64,000 nt of DNA from assembly GCF_000264295.1 (NCBI RefSeq), contig NZ_AJXT01000003.1:85880-149879 (forward strand), in the 5' to 3' direction. Position 1 is the first letter of the stretch; each line of letters opens with the position of its first letter. Below the pieces are notes generated by a model. That model was not told the origin of the DNA. It was given only the letters and a program-made list of their open reading frames with translations, and searched no databases. Below, piece after piece: positions 34,535 to 44,332 of this stretch. Source of the DNA: Rhodanobacter spathiphylli B39. Lineage in GTDB: Bacteria; Pseudomonadota; Gammaproteobacteria; Xanthomonadales; Rhodanobacteraceae. Both the position numbers and the translations under genes were made by a program.

Positions 34535-36946
34535 ATGCTCAGCTCGACCGAATTTGCAACCTATTGCAAGCAAACCAAGCTCAGCGAAGCTGCCGTGAAT
34601 TACATCTCGGCAGTGCGCTCTTCTCCGCCCTCACGGCGCGTCGGCGACAGCGCACGTTGCAATGTCTGCGCCCGTATCCCCAGCAAGAAGATCGGCCTGA
34701 CGGTTCAGGCAGAAAGTCGTACGTGCGAAGCGGTATTCGTCTATGAAGCGGAATTGTCGAGTGACGTCCTGGAAATTTGGGACCAGCCCAAGCCCATCCA
34801 ACTGCGAAGGGATCGTGGCGTCAAGGGAACTCACGTTTCCACCTACACACCGGACTATTTGCTGCTGCGACGGGATGGCCCGGCGCTCGTCGAGTGCAAG
34901 ACGGCCAAGGGGCTTGCCAGGAAATTAGCCGACAAGCCCGAGGACTGGAATTATGTCGACGGCGTGCCGTACTTCGTCCCCGCAAGAACAGCTGCCGAGA
35001 AGATAGGTCTTCCGCACGAAGTCTACGTGACAGACGACACAGCTTCACGCTACTTGGCCAACCTCGAGTTTCTCCATGCTGTGCAGCTGAGCCAGCCAGT
35101 CGAGGTTTCCGACGCTGACTATAAGCGCCTGCTGGAAAGGCTGACGGACTCGCCAACCATCTTCGATCTTTGTAGTGCCAGACGCGGGCCTGAGCCAGCC
35201 GTCATCTACGCACTCTTGGCAAGCTCCCGAATCTTCGGTGCCCTGAAAGCGCAGCTCTTGTCACAACAGGACACATTTCGCATCTTCGCGGATCGCGCCC
35301 AGGCCGACGAATTTCAGGAGCACCTGCTGCAGACATACCGCACAGCGCTTGACGAAAGCAGCGAAACGGATCTCGCAGCATTGCTCCGTGCTACACCCGC
35401 TGCGCTTGCACACGCGACCAAGGTCTACGAACAGATCAAAGAGGTCTTGGACGGGAAAAGGAAGCCTACCCGCAATGACTACCGCTACCTGCGTCGCCTT
35501 TCCGATCCAGAGGCGTCACCAGGACATCCACTTGCAGCGTGCCTTCCCGATTATCGTTCCCGCGGCAATCGCGTACCGCGGCTGACTCCCGATCAAGTGC
35601 GCATCGCCCAGGACGTCATCCAGTCGCACTGGGTTCTCGGCAGGTGCAAGGATCAATCGCAGTTGCTTGGCCATGTGGATGCAGCTTGCTCGGAAGAGAG
35701 CATCCCCAAAATCTCCAAGAGTGCATTGCGGAACATGTGCCTCAAGATCGCTCCCGAGCAGGTCGCTTATGGCCGACTTGGGATTCGTGGCTACCACGCC
35801 GCCCGGCCACCGGTGTCGGCCGAACACGCAACAGTCCGCTGCGAAATTCCAGGCCTGATCAGCCACATCGATAGCACGCAGTTCGACGTTCGGTCCTGGA
35901 GCATCTTTAAGCTGTCGATGTTCTGCGAGCCGCCTTGGTTCTATGTTTTTTATGACGAAGCGACAGATAAAGCTTTGGGGGCGTGGCTTGGTTTTGGGAA
36001 GTCCGACCGATTTGCTCTATCGCTTGCATTCCGGGACATGGGAGCACGGCAAAAGCGCGTACCTCCGTATATCGCTCAGGATCGGGGTGGCGAGTACGGG
36101 TCAACCTTCTGGGAACAGTTGCTGCCCCGGTTCAACTCGGCGAAGTACTCGCGAGCTTCAGGCGCTCCCCGCTTTGGCGGCCTGGAGGAAACGGCACTGA
36201 AGCAAATCAATTTCCGCATCGCCAACCGGCTCGACGGCGCGACCTGGGCAGATCAGCACAACCGAGCAGCCTCAGGCAACAAGAAAAGTCGGGCAACAGC
36301 CCGGCTCGAGCTCGCGATCATCATCCAGGAAGCCAGGCATTTCTGGTTCCACGAATGGAACAAGACGACCCACGGAACCGCTGATGGGTGCCCAGACGGC
36401 CTGCTTGCTCAGGGAGTCCAGGAGTTCGGCCACATTGGCCATCATGTTACTTGCGATCTTTCGTACTTGATCGCTACATCGATCCCGGTAGACATCACGC
36501 TGAACAAGCGAAAGGGCCTGCGTTGCGGCTACCGCGAGTATTGGTCTGACGAACTGAACGCAATCAGGCGGCCCTACAAATTTGAAGAGACTCGCCTCGA
36601 CCCTGCCAATCCAAGCACGTTGTATGTCAGATGTGATGGCAGGTGGATCACCACGCACTCCCGGGATCACGGCGTGATCCTGCCACTCTCGGATGAAGGT
36701 AAGTTCTTCGAAAACTATCGGGGGCGTAGCAATAGCAGGACGGCCCGTGAGGAAGGGCGTCAAAGCCACGAGCGCATTGCGAAGCGGATGGAGCAACTCG
36801 AGGCATCAGCCGCCGCCGCGGCTGCCTGCGACGAAGCGGACAGTGGCGCCGCCAACAGCACCACACCCCCAGCGTCGCCATCGATCAAGCCCCAAATCGA
36901 ATCGATCGACTTCGATCGGCTGCCCGACATTCCGTTTCTACCATGA
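34535..36946 (+). CDS. TnsA-TnsB fusion transposase
   Basis: 803 residues. N-terminal about 170 residues are TnsA-like: Glu71, Asp107 (YTPDYLLL) and Glu120-x-Lys122 (LVECKTAKG) give the PD-(D/E)xK nuclease that cuts the 5' ends in Tn7. The rest is a TnsB/TniA/Mu-type transposase with a DDE core: Asp446 (HIDSTQFD), Asp516 (AQDRGGEYGS) and Glu551 or Glu552 (GGLEETALKQIN), a D-70-D-35-E spacing. A C-terminal tail (from about 735) is Arg/Ser-rich, as expected for TnsC contact. Fusion of the two chains should allow cut-and-paste transposition with one polypeptide. The ribosome site is weak. Confidence 0.88.
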   Translation: MLSSTEFATYCKQTKLSEAAVNYISAVRSSPPSRRVGDSARCNVCARIPSKKIGLTVQAESRTCEAVFVYEAELSSDVLEIWDQPKPIQLRRDRGVKGTHVSTYTPDYLLLRRDGPALVECKTAKGLARKLADKPEDWNYVDGVPYFVPARTAAEKIGLPHEVYVTDDTASRYLANLEFLHAVQLSQPVEVSDADYKRLLERLTDSPTIFDLCSARRGPEPAVIYALLASSRIFGALKAQLLSQQDTFRIFADRAQADEFQEHLLQTYRTALDESSETDLAALLRATPAALAHATKVYEQIKEVLDGKRKPTRNDYRYLRRLSDPEASPGHPLAACLPDYRSRGNRVPRLTPDQVRIAQDVIQSHWVLGRCKDQSQLLGHVDAACSEESIPKISKSALRNMCLKIAPEQVAYGRLGIRGYHAARPPVSAEHATVRCEIPGLISHIDSTQFDVRSWSIFKLSMFCEPPWFYVFYDEATDKALGAWLGFGKSDRFALSLAFRDMGARQKRVPPYIAQDRGGEYGSTFWEQLLPRFNSAKYSRASGAPRFGGLEETALKQINFRIANRLDGATWADQHNRAASGNKKSRATARLELAIIIQEARHFWFHEWNKTTHGTADGCPDGLLAQGVQEFGHIGHHVTCDLSYLIATSIPVDITLNKRKGLRCGYREYWSDELNAIRRPYKFEETRLDPANPSTLYVRCDGRWITTHSRDHGVILPLSDEGKFFENYRGRSNSRTAREEGRQSHERIAKRMEQLEASAAAAAACDEADSGAANSTTPPASPSIKPQIESIDFDRLPDIPFLP

Positions 36947-36964
36947 TACGAAGGAGACAGAATC

Positions 36965-38011
36965 ATGTTGCTGACTGGCACGCTGGAGCACGCTCACTTC
37001 AAGGCGTGGGAGCGGGAGGCTCGCGTCTGTATCACTCATGCATCGAAAGGCACCTTGGTATTCGTGGTAGGTCCGTCCGGCGCGGGAAAGTCGACGCTCC
37101 GAAGCCATCTTGAAGGAACCTCGTACCGGTCAGACGCTGACCCATCGAAGAATCAGATCCCGCTCGTTTCCGTCCTGGCCACAAACTCGGAGAGCGGCTA
37201 TTTCTCGTCGAAGGATTTCTACAGCCGCATGCTGGGCCAGCTAGGCGATCCCTTCAGGCGCGGGGGCACTTTGGCGGGGAGTCCACAAGCAAAGCAGATG
37301 ACGCCGGAGCAACTGGATTTTCTTGGCGAACCGTTCTGGGACTCCATCCGTGTTTCGATGACGGAGACGAAGATCAGGCGCGCTTTCGAATGCCTGGCAC
37401 AGGCTGTACACCTACAAGCGATCTTCGTCGACGAGGCTCAAAGCATGTGCCTCACTCACGTGAATCGCAGCCCGTCAGATCACCTCGAAAGTCTGAAGAT
37501 CCTCGCCGAAAGGCTTGGAATCATCATCTTTCTCTTTGGGACTTACGACCTGCTTGACATATGGAACCACAGTGCGCAGCTCAACCGACGTAGCCACCTG
37601 ATTCATTTGCAGCGCTACGACACAGATCTGGACGCCGACCGTGCGGCGTTCTACTCGGTGTTGCGTATGTACTCGAAGGCGATTGGCTTCGAGGAGCCAG
37701 CCACGCTGAGCAAACATGCTGAGACCGTCTTGGCATGGACTTTCGGCGTGTTTGGCGAAGTCGAGAAATTGTTCGAGCGCGCGAGGTTCACCGCCTTGGC
37801 ACAAGGACGGGATGGACTTCGCTGGCAAGACATCGAGGAAGCCAAGTACACGCCAATCCAGACGGAACGCCTAAAGCACGAAATCGAGACAGGGGAGGCA
37901 CGGGTCAAGGGCGAGCTTCCCAAGCCAGCGAAAGCAGCGCCGACGAAACGGGGGAGCAAGCATCCAGGTCGGCGCAATCCTGTCCGTGACCCCTGTGGCC
38001 CCCAACCATGA
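36965..38011 (+). CDS. TnsC/TniB-type AAA ATPase
   Basis: 348 residues; start preceded by AAGGAGA. Walker A GPSGAGKST at residues 36-44 and Walker B AIFVDEAQSM at about 150-160, with a sensor-like IIIFLFGTYDLLDIW, match the TnsC/TniB regulator that links target selector and transposase. The C-terminal tail is basic (KAAPTKRGSKHPGRR). The stop overlaps the TniQ start (ATGA). Confidence 0.88.
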   Translation: MLLTGTLEHAHFKAWEREARVCITHASKGTLVFVVGPSGAGKSTLRSHLEGTSYRSDADPSKNQIPLVSVLATNSESGYFSSKDFYSRMLGQLGDPFRRGGTLAGSPQAKQMTPEQLDFLGEPFWDSIRVSMTETKIRRAFECLAQAVHLQAIFVDEAQSMCLTHVNRSPSDHLESLKILAERLGIIIFLFGTYDLLDIWNHSAQLNRRSHLIHLQRYDTDLDADRAAFYSVLRMYSKAIGFEEPATLSKHAETVLAWTFGVFGEVEKLFERARFTALAQGRDGLRWQDIEEAKYTPIQTERLKHEIETGEARVKGELPKPAKAAPTKRGSKHPGRRNPVRDPCGPQP

Positions 38012-39345
38012 AGACCATACTCGCGCCGCTTCGCCTGTACGGCTTGGGCACGCCACAAGTTGAATCGCTAGCATCGTTCTATTGCCGCTTGGCTGACGCA
38101 CACCAAGTTACGCCGAAGCAGCTGGCCAAAGTGCTGTTCAATGATTCGTCGTACTTGAGCATCGACGACGCCCCGGAACTCAAGAGCATCGATCTCGATG
38201 CACGGATCTTTTGCACGCACTCGGGCCGAACCGCGGTGATAGTCGAGCGGTTGGAGAAATTGACAGGCGCCGCAAATCTGGCATGCGGGACACTGTTGCG
38301 GCTTCGCGGCGCCCTCAGTCGAAACCAGACGGGATCGAGCGTGCAACGGCGCCGATGGTGTCCGATGTGCTACGCGCAGCTCGCCGATAGGATTGTAGAG
38401 CCTCTCGCGTGGTGGATTCCGCAGATTACACGCTGCCCGTTACATGGGGCGCGACTCACGGATCGTTGTGCCCGATGCGGCTCATATCAACGCGACTGGC
38501 GCATAGGTTCGGTTCGGATGCTCTGCATCAAATGCGGCTTTGCGTTGAAATCCGCTGACAGAATGCGAGACGAAAGCACGCCGTGGGAGGCGTGGTGCCA
38601 CACCGAGATGTTGAAAGTTCTCACACACATCGCGACGCCCAAATCCGCGGATATTCCGCACCGCGCTGTCGATATATTCCTTGCCAAAGCCATACGGCTT
38701 GCCGCGCTGGAGGGGCGCCCATGCCCGGTATCCAGCGAAACAGCGAAGATGCGAGCACTTGGGCACCGCTTGACCACCATATTCGGCATGGCCGCGCGCT
38801 GCGGAACAACGCCTATGGACATTTTCTTGCGGCCTGAGGAGGCCGTTTCCCCTGGCCTGTTCGAGTCCGACATTGACACCCCAAGACCGCCGCAGCGACG
38901 GGGATTCAACAAACATGGTTATCGACTTTGTGAACGCACGATGCGCAAGTTGCTGGCCCTTCCGAACACAACCATGTTGCCTCCCTTCACAAATATATGT
39001 TCGGAATATGCGGTGAGCCTCTCCAACTTCAAGCGAAAGAACTCGGAGCTTTGCGCGAAGTACAGTAATGAACGAAGACACCGCATCGAGATCGCCAAGA
39101 GCACAAGGTTCGAAGTTGCAAGCAGCTATCTCACCAAGCTGATCGAACAGCTGCAGCGATCCGGTAAGCGCCTACATCGGATGAATACCGTGGCTCAGAT
39201 GAGGCGGGAAATCCACGTCTCGAAGGCCATCGCTCGCTCGGCGATACGCGTTGCCTTGGCCAAGATGAATGCGAGTCGCGAGATCCAGCCTTCTGACAAG
39301 GTTAGTCAAGATGATGTTTCGTCATCGAGTCAGCCACGCGCGTAG
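38008..39345 (+). CDS. TniQ/TnsD-family target-selection protein
   Basis: 445 residues. The N-terminal TniQ domain carries zinc-finger cysteines (CPMC at about 119; CPLH, CARCGSY and CIKCGF between about 140 and 180). The C-terminal 250 residues are helical and basic, as in TnsD-like DNA readers that recognise a chromosomal site. Translation is coupled to the ATPase gene. The attachment site it chooses is not evident; the window holds no other obvious target beyond the neighbouring repeats and the tRNA-Arg gene. Confidence 0.85.
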   Translation: MKTILAPLRLYGLGTPQVESLASFYCRLADAHQVTPKQLAKVLFNDSSYLSIDDAPELKSIDLDARIFCTHSGRTAVIVERLEKLTGAANLACGTLLRLRGALSRNQTGSSVQRRRWCPMCYAQLADRIVEPLAWWIPQITRCPLHGARLTDRCARCGSYQRDWRIGSVRMLCIKCGFALKSADRMRDESTPWEAWCHTEMLKVLTHIATPKSADIPHRAVDIFLAKAIRLAALEGRPCPVSSETAKMRALGHRLTTIFGMAARCGTTPMDIFLRPEEAVSPGLFESDIDTPRPPQRRGFNKHGYRLCERTMRKLLALPNTTMLPPFTNICSEYAVSLSNFKRKNSELCAKYSNERRHRIEIAKSTRFEVASSYLTKLIEQLQRSGKRLHRMNTVAQMRREIHVSKAIARSAIRVALAKMNASREIQPSDKVSQDDVSSSSQPRA

Positions 39346-39396
39346 GCTTTCGAGCAAATGTGTGACGTCCTACCCCACCCATCGGCAGGTTTAAGA

Positions 39397-40140
39397 ATGG
39401 CTAAGATAACGCCCAAGAAGCTTGCGCAATTGCTGGCTGCCGCCAGGACTACAGCGCGAGGCGTAAACCCCGAGCACGCACAACAGCAGTTCTTCGAAGC
39501 GTTGCTTGATGCGACGGTCTACGCTCATGTTCCAGTGGGGAGCCCACCTCGGGGCGTCATGCGCTTCATTCAGTTCATACGCCCTGACAACGGACAGACT
39601 GCGTTGCCGTTCTTCAGTGACAAGGGACAAGCCGAAGCGGCCGCGAACAACACAGTCCTCGTCGTGGCGATGCCGGGCCGGCATCTATTCGACCTGACAC
39701 GAGGTGCCTTGCTGATGCTCAATCCGAACGTGGATGCGATCGCGCTCTACCCACCGGAGGTTACGGCCCTCTTGGAGGGAAGACCGCTTGGCAGCTTCAC
39801 CATGGGCGAGATGCCGGCGCAGACCGAATTCCTGGTCGAGCCACCATCTGTGTCCACGGTTGCGCTGAACATGATCCTACGCAATCTGTTTGAGAAGGAG
39901 GCCACGGTAAAGACGGCATTCCTGACGGAGCTGCATCGTGAAGACGATAGCGCAGCAGTCATCCTGCTCCTCACCATCGTGGCTGCCAAGGCACAGCAGG
40001 AGCGCCTCCTCCAACTGGTTACGCTCGCATTCAAAACAGAGGCACTTGAGCTCGCTCTGCCGCTCGACATGAGATTCCTGGCACCAGATGAGTCACTCGA
40101 CCAAATTTGCAACCGTGGCGTGCAGATCTTCGGGACTTGA
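39397..40140 (+). CDS. SseB-domain protein downstream of the transposition genes
   Basis: 247 residues; ATG at 39397. The first 135 residues fit the SseB N-terminal pattern (FFEALLDATVYAHVPV, TALPFFSDKGQA, MPGRHLFDLTRGALLMLNPN, IALYPPEVTALLEG). The rest is a helical, Glu/Leu-rich C-terminal part. SseB-type domains occur in secretion and toxin-immunity-like proteins. No link with Tn7-like elements is known to me. It ends 29 bp before the convergent YgjP-like gene. Confidence 0.7.
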   Translation: MAKITPKKLAQLLAAARTTARGVNPEHAQQQFFEALLDATVYAHVPVGSPPRGVMRFIQFIRPDNGQTALPFFSDKGQAEAAANNTVLVVAMPGRHLFDLTRGALLMLNPNVDAIALYPPEVTALLEGRPLGSFTMGEMPAQTEFLVEPPSVSTVALNMILRNLFEKEATVKTAFLTELHREDDSAAVILLLTIVAAKAQQERLLQLVTLAFKTEALELALPLDMRFLAPDESLDQICNRGVQIFGT

Positions 40141-40169
40141 TGAAGGCACTGACTGCATGCTTGCTGCAT

Positions 40170-40922
40170 CTACAGGTTCAGAATCACTTCGGCGAGTTCA
40201 TCCAGGCGCGCTTTGCGCTGTCGCCATGCCGGCATATGCCGATCCAGCAGCTTGAAGAATCGTGGGCTGTGGTTATGTTCCCTGAGATGGGATAGCTCGT
40301 GAAGGATCACGTAGTCGATGCAATCGCGCGGCGCTTTCACCAGCCATGGATTGAGCGTGATCTTCCCTGTCGGTGAGCAGCTTCCCCATTGGGTTTTCAT
40401 GGCCTGCAGGCGCATGGGTGGCCGCGTCGACTTCCAGCGCAGGGTCGTGAGCATGTCGTCGATGCGTGCGGCAAAAACCGTGCGGGCGCGGGCGCGGTAC
40501 CATGTCTCCATGGCCCCGCGAATCGAGGCCGGAGCCGTGTCGGGACTGCGTATCTCAAGGCGACTTCCGCACAACTTCACGGCGGCCTCGGCAGCGGTGG
40601 CAGGTATCACTTTCAGCCGATAACGACGACCGAGGTAAATCACGGTTTCCCCGCTGACATATTCGCGCGGCAGCACATGAGTGTGCCGTCGGCGGAAGCC
40701 GGTCAGGTGGCCGTGCACCCATCGCGCGCGCTTGCGCACTGCAGCGAGTATGGCCAACCGCGACGCATCGGCCGGCGCATCCACCAGCACCCGGCCCGGT
40801 GGTTCGACATGGATGGCAATGCTTCCGCGGAGGCGCTGCGGCTGGCTGCGCACCACGAACCGAATGACTTCACCGCCGTAATGGATACTCCAGCCGGCTT
40901 CCGGCGACGAGGCATCAGCCAC
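40170..40922 (-). CDS. YgjP-like (DUF45/SprT-type) metallopeptidase
   Basis: 250 residues. TQWGSCSPTGKITLNPWLVK, then DYVILHELSHLREHNHSPRF, give the HExxH zinc site and a third His of the YgjP/DUF45 family, related to SprT and often found at the end of type I restriction operons. The stop is 29 bp from the SseB gene. The start overlaps the hsdR stop by 8 bases, so it is translated with the restriction operon. Its role there is not established. Confidence 0.85.
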   Translation of the reverse strand: MADASSPEAGWSIHYGGEVIRFVVRSQPQRLRGSIAIHVEPPGRVLVDAPADASRLAILAAVRKRARWVHGHLTGFRRRHTHVLPREYVSGETVIYLGRRYRLKVIPATAAEAAVKLCGSRLEIRSPDTAPASIRGAMETWYRARARTVFAARIDDMLTTLRWKSTRPPMRLQAMKTQWGSCSPTGKITLNPWLVKAPRDCIDYVILHELSHLREHNHSPRFFKLLDRHMPAWRQRKARLDELAEVILNL

Positions 40923-43900
40923 GGCTCAAACCCACCCTCACGATCTGGATAATCTGGTCGACCACAGCCTTCGCCTGGTCCAGCCCCACCCGCGCGAAGA
41001 GTTCCGGCAGCAGCGCCTTGCGCACCGCTGTCTCGATGTTCTGCGGGTTGAGCGAGTTCTCGGCGATGGCATTGCGCACCACCTGGTCGATCTCCACGGC
41101 GAGATCGATGTACGCCCTGTGTTCCGCATCCTCCATGCCGTCGAAGGCCGCGTCGCCCAGCACCAGCTTCAGCGCACCAAAGTAGGCCATGGCGTGCCGG
41201 TTCTCCGCGAACGCGGGCGGGATGCCGGGGACATCGCGCGCCTCGACCTTCTGCTCGAAGGCCTTGAACAGCGCGTATTGCTTCAGCGGGTGGTCGAACA
41301 TGGCCTCCGCTTCGGCGATGGCCTGCCGCAGCAACTCGCCAAAAACCTTCTGGGCATAGGGGTCTTCGGCGAGTTCCTGCTCGATGGTCTTGCGCACCCG
41401 GGTCTTGATCAGGTCGGTTTCGTTGCGGGTCTTTTCCTCTGACCAGGTTTGCGGATCCTCGACCTTGCCCAGCTCGTGCACCAGGTACACGCCCTGCGGG
41501 TCGCGCACCTCCTTGCCGATCACCTGCTTGTCCACCAACTTGCGGATCTGTTCCTCGTAGACGCTGTAGTCGACGGTTTCCATCGCGTCTCGGCGGGCAA
41601 TCTGGCGCAGACTGGAAAAGAAGCGCAGATCGTCCTTGTAACGACGGATCAGTTCCTCGGAGAAACTTTGGTCCTCGAAAAAGCTACGCGATGACAGCGC
41701 CGTCTGCAGACACAAGCCGAACTCGGTCAGCGCCGCCGAGAAGTCGTCGCGCAGCTTCTGCCGCTCGTCGTACTCCTCGCCATCGTCCCCCTTCACCAGA
41801 TGCGGCTTCAGAATTTCGCGGTACTGCTCGGTATCCTTGCGGTTGGCCACACTCTTGAAGAAAGACCACAGGCGGTCGTGCAAGGTTGGCAGGCGTTTGT
41901 ACTGGGTGCTGAAGTCCTGGTACAGGCCGTCGATATCCGCCAACTCGTACCCGCCCTGGGTGCGCTCTTCCAGATCCTGATAGGCGCGCACGGCGACATC
42001 CAGTTCCTTGAGGATGCCGCGGTAATCCACCAGCACGCCGTAGCGCTTGGCATCGTGCAGGCGGTTCACGCGCGCCACGGCCTGGATCAGGTTGTGGCCC
42101 TTCAGTGGCTTGTCGATGTACAGAACGGTGTTACGTGGCTCGTCGAAGCCGGTGAGCAGCTTGTCGACCACGATCAGCAAATCGGGCGAACCGTCGCAGC
42201 CGAAGTCCTGCAGCGCCTGCTTCTCGTATTCCTCGGGATCAAGCTTGCGATCCACGATGTTCTGCTTCCACCACTTCTGCACTTCCGGCATCGCGTCTTC
42301 GTCGATCTCGGCATTGCCTTCGCGGGTATCGGGTGCGGAGATGACGACGGCACTGGTCACCAACCCGGTATCGTCCAGTGCCTTCTTGTAGCGAATCGCA
42401 TCGATCTTGCTGTCGGTGGCTACCTGGCCCTTCAGGCCAAGATCCAGCTGCTTGATGTTTTCGTTGAAGTGGGTGGCGATATCCCAGGCGATCAGCTCGA
42501 TGCGGTTGGCCGCACCGTAGATGGCCCGTTTCCCGGCGAACTTCTTCTTGAGATCCGAGCTCTGCGCCGACGACAGCGAAGCGGTGATCTTGTCGAACCA
42601 GCGGTTGACCGCCTCCTCGTTGATGTCCAGCTCGGGCACGCGCTCCTCGTACAAGAGCGGTGCCACAGTTTCGTCCTCCACCGCGCGCTGCATGGAATAG
42701 GCGTGCACGATGGCGCCGAACTTGTTCGCGGTCTTCTCATTTTTCAGCAAGGGCGTGCCGGTAAAGGCGATATAAGCCGCCTTTGGCAGCGCCTTGCGCA
42801 TGCGCTCGTGGGTTTCGCCGCCGTGGCTGCGGTGGCCCTCGTCCACCAGCACCACCAGGTCGGGCGAATCGTTGCGGCACTCCGGCAGCTTGGAGGCGGT
42901 GTTGAACTTCTGCACCAGCGAGAAGGTGATGCGCTCGCTGCCATGGCCGATGCGCCGCGCCAGCTCGCGCCCGGAGGTGGCCTTGCTGCCCTCGCCCTCC
43001 TTGCGGGTGGCGATGGCGGAGCCGAACGCGCCGCCGGTGATGAAGTTGCGCGCCAGCTGGGTTTCCAGGTCGATGCGGTCGGTCACCACCACCACGCGGC
43101 AAGCCTTGAGCGCGTCGTCCAGCAGCAGCGCCTTGGTGAGAAACACCATGGTGAAGCTCTTGCCGGAACCGGTGGTATGCCACAGCACGCCGCCCTCGCG
43201 CCCGCCGTCGGGCCGCTTCTGCGCGATGCGCGCCAGCAGGGCGCGGATGCCAAAGAACTGCTGGTAGCGCGCGACGACCTTGCCCACCTTGCGGTCGAAC
43301 AGCACGAAGCCGCGCAGGAACTCCAGCAAGCGCACCGGCGTGAGCAGGCCGGCCAGCAGGCGATCCTGGTCGGTGGGCAGCGTGGGCTGCGACCACAGCG
43401 CCTCGAAGTAGCTGCGCAGTTTGGCCGGCTTGCCGTCGAACAAGGCGCGCTGCGTATCCAGCGGCAGCGCGCGGTTCTTGATGGCGGCCAGCGCCTTGTC
43501 GTCGAATGCCTCCTCGCGCCAACGCGCCCAGAACTTGCTGGCCGTGTGGGTGGTGCCGTAGCGGCCCTCGGTCTGGCTGATCGACAACAGCAACTGCGCA
43601 TAGGCGAACAATTGCGGAATCTCGTCCTGGCGCTGGTTGCGCAGGTGCTGGCTGATGCCCTCGCTCACCATCGCCTTGCCGACGTGGCCGGATTCGGGGC
43701 GCTTGGCTTCGATCACCGCCAGCGGCAAGCCGTTCACGTAGCCCACGATATCCGGTGTGCGGTGATGCGTGCCCTGCGCGGACAGCAGCTCGCACTCCTC
43801 GGTCACGTCCCACAGGTTCGCAGCCGGATCGGCCCAGTCGATGATGGCAATGGTCGGCTGGTGCTTCTTGCCGTCCGGCATGAACTCGGTGACGGTGATG

Positions 43901-44211
43901 CCCAGCGCGAGTTTGGTGTACAGCCGTTCGTTGGCGGCCAGCAGCCCTTCGGCCAGCGGCAGCGCCGACAACTCGCGCACGATCTGGTCGATGGCGCTGG
44001 GCGAGAGCGGGTAGCGCTCGCCCTTGTAGTCGAAACGGCGCGCCTGCAGCGCTTCGATCAGGCGCGGCTTCAGCAGCACCTCGCGCGTGCTGCCGCGCAG
44101 CGCGAGGCAGGCGGCCGTGCCCAGATAGCGCCAGCCGAGATGAGCCAGCAGGTGCAGCGCGGGAATCTGCGCGCTGGCCTGCTCGCGGGTGTCGGGGGCG
44201 CTGTCGTTCAT
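40915..44211 (-). CDS. hsdR: Type I restriction enzyme R subunit
   Basis: 1098 residues from the ATG at 44211. The N-terminal nuclease domain has Glu-x-Lys in VIEAKRPESGH. The helicase/translocase part has Walker A TGSGKSFTMVFLTK, a DEGHRSHGG box and later IAFTGTPLL. The C-terminal helical region (NAIAENSLNPQNIETAVRKA) contacts the methylase complex. ATP-driven DNA translocation and cutting at collisions is the family activity. A terminator-like hairpin lies immediately before its start. It overlaps the YgjP-like gene by 8 bp. Confidence 0.93.
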   Translation of the reverse strand: MNDSAPDTREQASAQIPALHLLAHLGWRYLGTAACLALRGSTREVLLKPRLIEALQARRFDYKGERYPLSPSAIDQIVRELSALPLAEGLLAANERLYTKLALGITVTEFMPDGKKHQPTIAIIDWADPAANLWDVTEECELLSAQGTHHRTPDIVGYVNGLPLAVIEAKRPESGHVGKAMVSEGISQHLRNQRQDEIPQLFAYAQLLLSISQTEGRYGTTHTASKFWARWREEAFDDKALAAIKNRALPLDTQRALFDGKPAKLRSYFEALWSQPTLPTDQDRLLAGLLTPVRLLEFLRGFVLFDRKVGKVVARYQQFFGIRALLARIAQKRPDGGREGGVLWHTTGSGKSFTMVFLTKALLLDDALKACRVVVVTDRIDLETQLARNFITGGAFGSAIATRKEGEGSKATSGRELARRIGHGSERITFSLVQKFNTASKLPECRNDSPDLVVLVDEGHRSHGGETHERMRKALPKAAYIAFTGTPLLKNEKTANKFGAIVHAYSMQRAVEDETVAPLLYEERVPELDINEEAVNRWFDKITASLSSAQSSDLKKKFAGKRAIYGAANRIELIAWDIATHFNENIKQLDLGLKGQVATDSKIDAIRYKKALDDTGLVTSAVVISAPDTREGNAEIDEDAMPEVQKWWKQNIVDRKLDPEEYEKQALQDFGCDGSPDLLIVVDKLLTGFDEPRNTVLYIDKPLKGHNLIQAVARVNRLHDAKRYGVLVDYRGILKELDVAVRAYQDLEERTQGGYELADIDGLYQDFSTQYKRLPTLHDRLWSFFKSVANRKDTEQYREILKPHLVKGDDGEEYDERQKLRDDFSAALTEFGLCLQTALSSRSFFEDQSFSEELIRRYKDDLRFFSSLRQIARRDAMETVDYSVYEEQIRKLVDKQVIGKEVRDPQGVYLVHELGKVEDPQTWSEEKTRNETDLIKTRVRKTIEQELAEDPYAQKVFGELLRQAIAEAEAMFDHPLKQYALFKAFEQKVEARDVPGIPPAFAENRHAMAYFGALKLVLGDAAFDGMEDAEHRAYIDLAVEIDQVVRNAIAENSLNPQNIETAVRKALLPELFARVGLDQAKAVVDQIIQIVRVGLSRG

Positions 44212-44223
44212 GGCGCGACCCAC

Positions 44224-44271
44224 AAGAAAAAGCCGCCAAGGTTGCGCATGCGTGAGCAGAGGCGTGGCGGC
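44224..44271 (-). terminator. Terminator-like hairpin between hsdS and hsdR
   Basis: On the minus strand, GCCGCCA pairs with TGGCGGC around a 26-base loop and is followed by TTTTTCTT. It overlaps the region just upstream of the hsdR start, so it could lower hsdR transcription relative to hsdM/hsdS or mark a separate promoter for hsdR. Confidence 0.5.
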
Positions 44272-44332
44272 TGTGTTGGCCGCAGTGTAGCGGTTTCGGG
44301 TGCGCGCTGGCAGCGGTGCGGGAACGTCGTGT

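Noticed and set aside
34535..40140. CRISPR-associated transposon
   Set aside because: TnsAB, TnsC and TniQ are present but there are no Cas effector genes or repeat array nearby.
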